64,000 bases of DNA from a bacterium (GTDB taxonomy: Bacteria; Chloroflexota; Chloroflexia; Chloroflexales; Kallotenuaceae): the NCBI GenBank assembly GCA_016781505.1, contig JADDQF010000102.1:1-64000 (forward strand). Reading direction: 5' to 3'. Position 1 is the stretch's first letter; every line of letters starts with the position of its first letter. Below, in pieces: positions 58,802 to 64,000 of the stretch. The notes beneath the pieces are model-generated. The model was not told the origin of the DNA, did no database searches, and saw nothing but the letters and a program-made list of their open reading frames with translations. Position numbers and translations under genes: made by a program.

Positions 58802-60007
58802 TTGCGTGAGGTGCTCACACTTAACAGCCAGGCCGATCTGCCTGGTCAGCGGAAACGGGCGTTGATGGGCAGCTTGAGCGTCCAGATTGCGGGCGAGGCT
58901 GTGCTGTTGCCATCCGGCACTCCCGATCAATCCCTCGATCCGGGCGATCAGCTGCTTGCGGAGCACGGAGCACCTAGCGGTGGCCAGCGCGTCCTGGTCT
59001 TAGGGGCGGGCAATGGCGTCCTGCCCGTGTTTTGTGCTCGCCGTGTGGGTCAAGGCGAGGTGCTGGTGGTCGATCAGCGCTCCCATGCCTTGGCCGTGGC
59101 AGCCGCAACCGCGGCGCTGAACGGAGCGACTGCGCGCTTCATATCTACCACTGATCTGTCACGCCTGCCCGCCGGCTCGGTTAACCATGCGCTGATCAAT
59201 ATCGCCTTTCAGCCCAACAGTGTTCGTTTGGTCGAATTGCTTGGAGAAACGCAGCGGTTAACGGAGCCGGGTGCGCGGGTGTACCTTGCCGGTGCCCGGG
59301 ATCGTGGGGCCGACACCGCGATCAAACGTTTGGGCGAAGTCTTTGGTCGGGCGCAGCTGGCCGCGTATCGCAAAGGCTATCGCGTGGGCGTAGCTGTCCG
59401 CAGCGAGGCTGCGATGCCACCGGCAGCTGCTCCCCAGCTCGAACTGATGGAGGTGGAGCTGCGTGGGAGCCACTACACATTGGAGGCGCATTCCGGCGTC
59501 TTCGCCCGCGGCGGTCTCGACCCGGCTGCTGCCCTGCTGGCTACAGCTATCGAGGTGTCAAGCGGTGATAAGGTGCTCGACCTCGGCTGCGGCAGCGGCA
59601 TTGTCGGCATGGTGGCTGCGCGTTTGGCTCCACAGGGGCATGTATGGCTCGTGGATACCAACACCGAGGCGGTGGCGCTGACACAACGGAACGTGGAGCG
59701 GAATGCCATCCCCAATGCAACGGTGCTGGTGAGCGATAGCACGGCGGCCGTCGCCGACCAGCGCTTTGATGTGGTGGTGTGCAATCCGCCATTTCATGAG
59801 GGTCGCAGCGCAGCACGCAGCCTTGGCCTGCGCTTGATCAACGATGCCATGCACGTACTCCCGCCCGGCGGTCGCTGCTTCGTTGTCGCCAACCGCTTCT
59901 TGCCCTACGAAACGGCGATGCGGGAGCGCCTTAACGATGTGCGCGAGGTTGCAGGCGATACGCGCTACAAAGTGTTGCGCGGCTCTGGTCTTTACCGATC
60001 CGGGTAG
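58802..60007 (+). CDS. RsmC-like class I methyltransferase (start uncertain)
   Basis: Tandem MTase-like domains; VLDLGCGSGIVGMVAARL and FDVVVCNPPFHEG (NPPF). Confidence 0.85.
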   Translation: MREVLTLNSQADLPGQRKRALMGSLSVQIAGEAVLLPSGTPDQSLDPGDQLLAEHGAPSGGQRVLVLGAGNGVLPVFCARRVGQGEVLVVDQRSHALAVAAATAALNGATARFISTTDLSRLPAGSVNHALINIAFQPNSVRLVELLGETQRLTEPGARVYLAGARDRGADTAIKRLGEVFGRAQLAAYRKGYRVGVAVRSEAAMPPAAAPQLELMEVELRGSHYTLEAHSGVFARGGLDPAAALLATAIEVSSGDKVLDLGCGSGIVGMVAARLAPQGHVWLVDTNTEAVALTQRNVERNAIPNATVLVSDSTAAVADQRFDVVVCNPPFHEGRSAARSLGLRLINDAMHVLPPGGRCFVVANRFLPYETAMRERLNDVREVAGDTRYKVLRGSGLYRSG

Positions 60008-60087
60008 CACAGGGTACAGCCTCCTGGTGCCGGGCGAAAAGGCCAGGCAGTGCAGATCTCGCCTTTCACGTACGGCTGGAGTTGGTG

Positions 60088-61089
60088 TTACGCTTTGCGG
60101 CGAACGCGCAGCAGGGCAATCTTGGTTGAGTGATTAAACGGCGCCGGATCGGTGATGGGTTGGCTGACCAGCGTTTCGGGATACCCCGTGAAGTCTAATG
60201 GTACCGGCAGCAATGCTTCGATTGCCAGGTAGCCGTCGGCGCACAGCGCTGCCAAGGTTTCGAGATAGGCTTTGCCGCTCACAAAGACGGCATTGTTGAT
60301 CGCTACGATATAGCCGCCGTCGTTGACGAGCGGACGAACTTTGTTGATCAAGCGCCCGCTATTGTTGGCCAGATCGACCGTTCCATGTTTGGTTGTGGCA
60401 AAAATTGGCGGGTCGACAAAAACACAGTCGAAGCGTTCGTCTGCGCGCTTCAAGCGGTTGATCTCCGTCCAAAAATCGCCGGTCTGGAAATCTGCCTTGT
60501 GGATCGGAAATCCATTCAGCGTGTACGACGTTTTAGCCAGATTAAGAAAGCGGCGGTTCAAATCCAGATGCACAACCCGGGTCGCCCCGCCGGCCCGTGC
60601 GGCAACGCCTAAGCTCCCGGTATAGGCAAATGTGTTGAGAACTGATTTTCCGCTGAGTGAGTCGACTGCCCATTCACGCAGGTGCCGTGTATCCAGATAA
60701 AGACTGGCATCGCGGTTGAGCAAGATATCCAGCGCGTACCAAACGCCGTGTTCACGCACCTTACGCGCGGGTGCTTCGCCGAACACCACAACCCCATTGG
60801 CCTCCTCGGACGTTGCCGCATGCCGTGTTTTCACGACCACCGAGTCGATCCAGGGCAGGCGCTCGCACAGCCATGCCTGTGCTGCCTGGACATCGGCTGT
60901 GCCCGCCTCGGGCGGATCAGCATAGTTATGCAGCACAATCGTCCGGCCATACAGGTCAATAGCCAGCTTTGGCCATCCTTCCAGAAAGCCATTCAGTAGT
61001 CGGAAAGCAAGCTCGTGTCGCGCGTCGAACAGAGCGCTGCGCGCGTGTACCGCCGCCGCCAACATGGCTGCGAGCTCAGGGCTGCTCAT
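60088..61089 (-). CDS. RlmI-like SAM-dependent rRNA methyltransferase
   Basis: SVLNTFAYTGSLGVAARAGGATRVVHLDLN; FDCVFVDPPIFATTKHGTVD. Confidence 0.85.
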   Translation of the reverse strand: MSSPELAAMLAAAVHARSALFDARHELAFRLLNGFLEGWPKLAIDLYGRTIVLHNYADPPEAGTADVQAAQAWLCERLPWIDSVVVKTRHAATSEEANGVVVFGEAPARKVREHGVWYALDILLNRDASLYLDTRHLREWAVDSLSGKSVLNTFAYTGSLGVAARAGGATRVVHLDLNRRFLNLAKTSYTLNGFPIHKADFQTGDFWTEINRLKRADERFDCVFVDPPIFATTKHGTVDLANNSGRLINKVRPLVNDGGYIVAINNAVFVSGKAYLETLAALCADGYLAIEALLPVPLDFTGYPETLVSQPITDPAPFNHSTKIALLRVRRKA

Positions 61090-61298
61090 GCAGCGTGCTC
61101 CGACGGTGCAATGGCTGTCCACTGCTGTTGTGAATTACACGCGCTGTTGTCCGGCTTCACGTGGCCTTGCATCATCTTCATTCCCTTGCTGTTTGCGCAT
61201 CAAATGCGGCGGCGGTACGCCACTTCGCGCTTGACACATATATAACCTAAGGTATCCTTATTATCAAGCACCTTGATAAGCAGTGCTGATCGAGCAGC

Positions 61299-61757
61299 AT
61301 GTCCGACCAAATTGAAGAACTCACCCAAGAATTACTGGTAATTTTGCCACTGCTCACCCGGATTGTGGCCGCGGAAGTGCGCCGGGAAGCTGGCGATGCA
61401 ACGACTATGCCACAGTTTCGGGTGCTGGCCCATCTGCACGCCGGTCCGCTGACCCTGAGTGCGCTCGCCAAACAACGACGGGTTAGTTTGCAAGCGATGA
61501 GCGAGCTGGTGCAGGTGCTGGTCGAGCGTGGCTGGGTTGAGCGCGTTCCCGCAGCTCATGATCGTCGCCAACACCTGCTGCACCTTTCCGATCACGGGCG
61601 GCAGCACTACGAGCGAGCCCACGACCAAACGCTTCGCCGGCTTGTGCCGCTGCTAAGTGCGCTGGACGAAGGGGAGCGTGCGGCGGTGCAGCAGGCGTTG
61701 CCAGCGCTGCGCCGGGTGCTTGCCCGCGAAGAAAGCGAAGAAGACATTGGCAGCTAA
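61299..61757 (+). CDS. MarR-family transcriptional regulator
   Basis: LSALAKQRRVSLQAMSELVQVLVERGWVERVPAAHDRRQHLLHLSDHGR wHTH. Confidence 0.93.
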   Translation: MSDQIEELTQELLVILPLLTRIVAAEVRREAGDATTMPQFRVLAHLHAGPLTLSALAKQRRVSLQAMSELVQVLVERGWVERVPAAHDRRQHLLHLSDHGRQHYERAHDQTLRRLVPLLSALDEGERAAVQQALPALRRVLAREESEEDIGS

Positions 61758-61783
61758 GCTCCGTTTGGCCGAAACGCCGAATA

Positions 61784-63094
61784 ATGGACGAACCAATGCG
61801 CGATTATGACGTCACACCGCCCGAAGGCGCTGCTGTGCCGCGGGTGCCCCCCGATACGCCCACCGCACTTGCCGTCCACGATCCGTATGCCGCACTGCGA
61901 TTCCCCGATTTTCGTTGGCTAACGCTTGGCCAATTTATCAGCACACTTGGGACCCAAATGGTCGGTGTGGCTGTAGGCTGGGAGCTGTACGAGCGCACCA
62001 ACTCGGCGTTTGCGCTCGGCTTTGTTGGACTGGTGCAGGTACTGCCGGTTATTCTGCTGTCGCTGCCGGCGGGGCACGCGGCGGATCGGTATGACCGACG
62101 ACGCCTCGTGGTTGGATCGCAACTGCTGTTAGCACTCTGTTCGCTGGGATTGGCTCTTATTTCGTTTGCTCAGGGTCCGCTCGCGCTGGTTTATGCCTGT
62201 TTGTTCGGGATTGGCGTTGCCCGGGCATTTAGCTCACCGGCCAGCTCAACGTTGTTGCCACAGACGGTACCGCCGCAGCATTACGCGAACGCAGCTACCT
62301 GGGGCAGCAGCACATGGCAGCTAGCGGCGGTGATGGGTCCGACGCTGGGGGGCTTTTTGATCGCGGTAAGCCTCAGCGCGGCGCTGGTGTATCTGTGTGA
62401 TGTGGTGGCGTGTCTGCTGTTTGTGTTAGCGCTGAGCATGGTGCGTGGACGCCAGGTTGCCCGCTCAACCGAGGCGCTCAATCTCAGATCGTTGCTGGCC
62501 GGCGTACACTTTCTGCGCCAGAATAAAATCCTGCTGGCTGCGATCACGTTGGATTTGTTCGCGGTGCTGCTGGGCGGCGCGACCACGTTGCTGCCGGTCT
62601 TTGCCCGCGACATTTTGCAGGTGGGTCCAACGGGGCTAGGCTGGCTGCGGGCCGCTCCTTCAATCGGCGCTCTCGCGATGGCAATAATCCTGGCGTATCT
62701 GCCGCCAATCAAGCGCGCTGGTCGGGTGCTGCTGTGGGCAGTTGCCGGCTTTGGCGTCGCAACCGTGGTGTTTGGGCTATCACGCTCGTTTGCATTATCG
62801 TTTTTGATGCTGGGACTGCTCGGCGCTTTCGACAACGTCAGCGTCGTGATTCGCCATACGTTGCTGCTGGTGCTCACGCCCGACGAATTGCGCGGTCGAA
62901 TATCGGCGGTGAACAGTGTGTTTATCGGTGCATCGAATGAGCTGGGCGGGTTTGAGTCGGGCGTGGCGGCGGCGCTGCTCGGCCCGATCACAGCGGTTGC
63001 GGCGGGCGGCATCGGCACGATCCTGGTGGTGCTGGTGGTGGCCCTGGTATGGCCTGAAATGCGGCGGCTTGGGCGACTGGAATCCCATCCATAG
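61784..63094 (+). CDS. MFS transporter
   Basis: Multiple TM segments, GHAADRYDRRRLVVGSQ motif A. Confidence 0.92.
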   Translation: MDEPMRDYDVTPPEGAAVPRVPPDTPTALAVHDPYAALRFPDFRWLTLGQFISTLGTQMVGVAVGWELYERTNSAFALGFVGLVQVLPVILLSLPAGHAADRYDRRRLVVGSQLLLALCSLGLALISFAQGPLALVYACLFGIGVARAFSSPASSTLLPQTVPPQHYANAATWGSSTWQLAAVMGPTLGGFLIAVSLSAALVYLCDVVACLLFVLALSMVRGRQVARSTEALNLRSLLAGVHFLRQNKILLAAITLDLFAVLLGGATTLLPVFARDILQVGPTGLGWLRAAPSIGALAMAIILAYLPPIKRAGRVLLWAVAGFGVATVVFGLSRSFALSFLMLGLLGAFDNVSVVIRHTLLLVLTPDELRGRISAVNSVFIGASNELGGFESGVAAALLGPITAVAAGGIGTILVVLVVALVWPEMRRLGRLESHP

Positions 63095-63414
63095 CTGAAG
63101 GAAGCGACGGGGATCAGCCGTGGGATAGGCTGCCCCGCGTAAGCGTTAACGTTTCCCGAGGCACGTATCCTTTATTGATTGCGCGGTTAGGTTTAGGCGA
63201 TGCTGTTCAGCAGGATTGTGAGCTCGCGCCTTGAAGCCGTTTCGATAGTGCCGGAGTCGCGGGCTAGACGTTGAGCGTGGTGTGGAGCGGCCCGCGGACG
63301 TATGCGCAGGTCGAGCGCCACAACGACGGCTCGCACTTTGCCTGAGTTAATCCAGGGCAACCTGCTGGATGTTGTACCTGGTGCTGAACGTTTCCGTACC
63401 GTCCACGTACACGG

Positions 63415-64000
63415 TTACGATCCATGGACTGCCGTTATCATCTGCGTCGTTTGTGGCAGTGGCGCAAGGTTAAGTTCAGCCGCAAGGATCTCCACACACC
63501 GCTTGTACGTCCGCAGCGCCTGCGCACGATTGCCCTGTTGTACATAGGCGCGGATCAGCAGTTGATAGGTTACCTCCCAGCACGGATCACGCGCCAAAAC
63601 TTGTTCACTCAATTGGATTGCGGTAACAAGCTGGCCCTCGTCCAAAAGTAAGCTTGCCGCAGTATGCGCACTTTGTAGCCAGCGCCGCAGCAGACGATCG
63701 CGTACCGGGCAGACCCAATCTTCGTACAAACTGTCGGATACGTAATCGCCGTGGTAGAGTGCCAGCGCCTCTATGTACAGGGGAATGCGCTGCGGTGGAT
63801 CGGTGCCTGTATCCGCCTGTTCCAGCACACGTTCAAAGGTTTCCACATCGATCACGACACTATCTGGCGGCGGCAGAAAGCGGTAGGCTGTGCCGTTCCG
63901 CTGGATATAAAATGACGGTGCATGGGCTTGGCGACGTGGTTCAAGCGCCGTCATCAGCGCATGTAACGTCACCTTAAATTGATTAAGCGCAGCTCGAAGT
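63415..64000 (-). CDS. BTAD-domain (SARP-like) transcriptional activator, 5' truncated by window edge
   Basis: Open frame continues to 64000 (LRAALNQFKVTLHALMTALEP...); VETFERVLEQ...LYHGDYVSDSLYEDWV...AHTAASLLLDEGQ. Confidence 0.85.
   Translation of the reverse strand, partial: LRAALNQFKVTLHALMTALEPRRQAHAPSFYIQRNGTAYRFLPPPDSVVIDVETFERVLEQADTGTDPPQRIPLYIEALALYHGDYVSDSLYEDWVCPVRDRLLRRWLQSAHTAASLLLDEGQLVTAIQLSEQVLARDPCWEVTYQLLIRAYVQQGNRAQALRTYKRCVEILAAELNLAPLPQTTQMITAVHGS

Overview
The window is a 64 kb, gene-dense bacterial chromosome segment with housekeeping content and no rRNA, CRISPR array, phage or transposon that I can support. The taxonomy looks Chloroflexota-like, but that is only an impression from the protein set. 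Major blocks: (i) a long minus-strand arginine/carbamoyl-phosphate cluster, argG-(phosphatase)-argJ-argH-GNAT/argA-argC-argB-argD-carA-(methyltransferase)-ung-carB; (ii) a plus-strand aromatic operon, aroH-aroF-tyrA; (iii) rsgA, gnd, an ATP-dependent DNA ligase, gatB, a cysteine desulfurase, recJ, pfk, miaB, alaS, ruvX, an aroK-aroB fusion and a tRNA with anticodon CAU; (iv) an accessory region at 47-56 kb; (v) pyrD, an aromatic amino acid hydroxylase, methyltransferases, MarR/MFS and a truncated BTAD regulator at the right edge. The most interesting signals are not visible as single ORFs in the supplied track. (A) Two neighbouring convergent genes each appear split by in-frame TGA at a known selenocysteine/cysteine position. 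One is a GrdB-like protein with a predicted U-P-I-U motif (48391-49200 +); the other is a bacterial iodothyronine-deiodinase-like protein with FGSFT-U-P (49290-50162 -). Each has a GC-rich hairpin starting exactly 11 nt after a TGA. (B) A 21-aa arginine-rich leader peptide (MNRPHATPRRLRRTQPDQTSG) precedes argG, with mutually exclusive pairings and a terminator, and apparently a leaderless start. (C) A Phe/Tyr-rich leader peptide (..AFSFGYFYFTERS..) followed by a strong terminator precedes aroH-aroF-tyrA. (D) An unexplained structured transcript with a 36-aa ORF lies upstream of rsgA. All calls come from reading the sequence; no database search or folding program was run.
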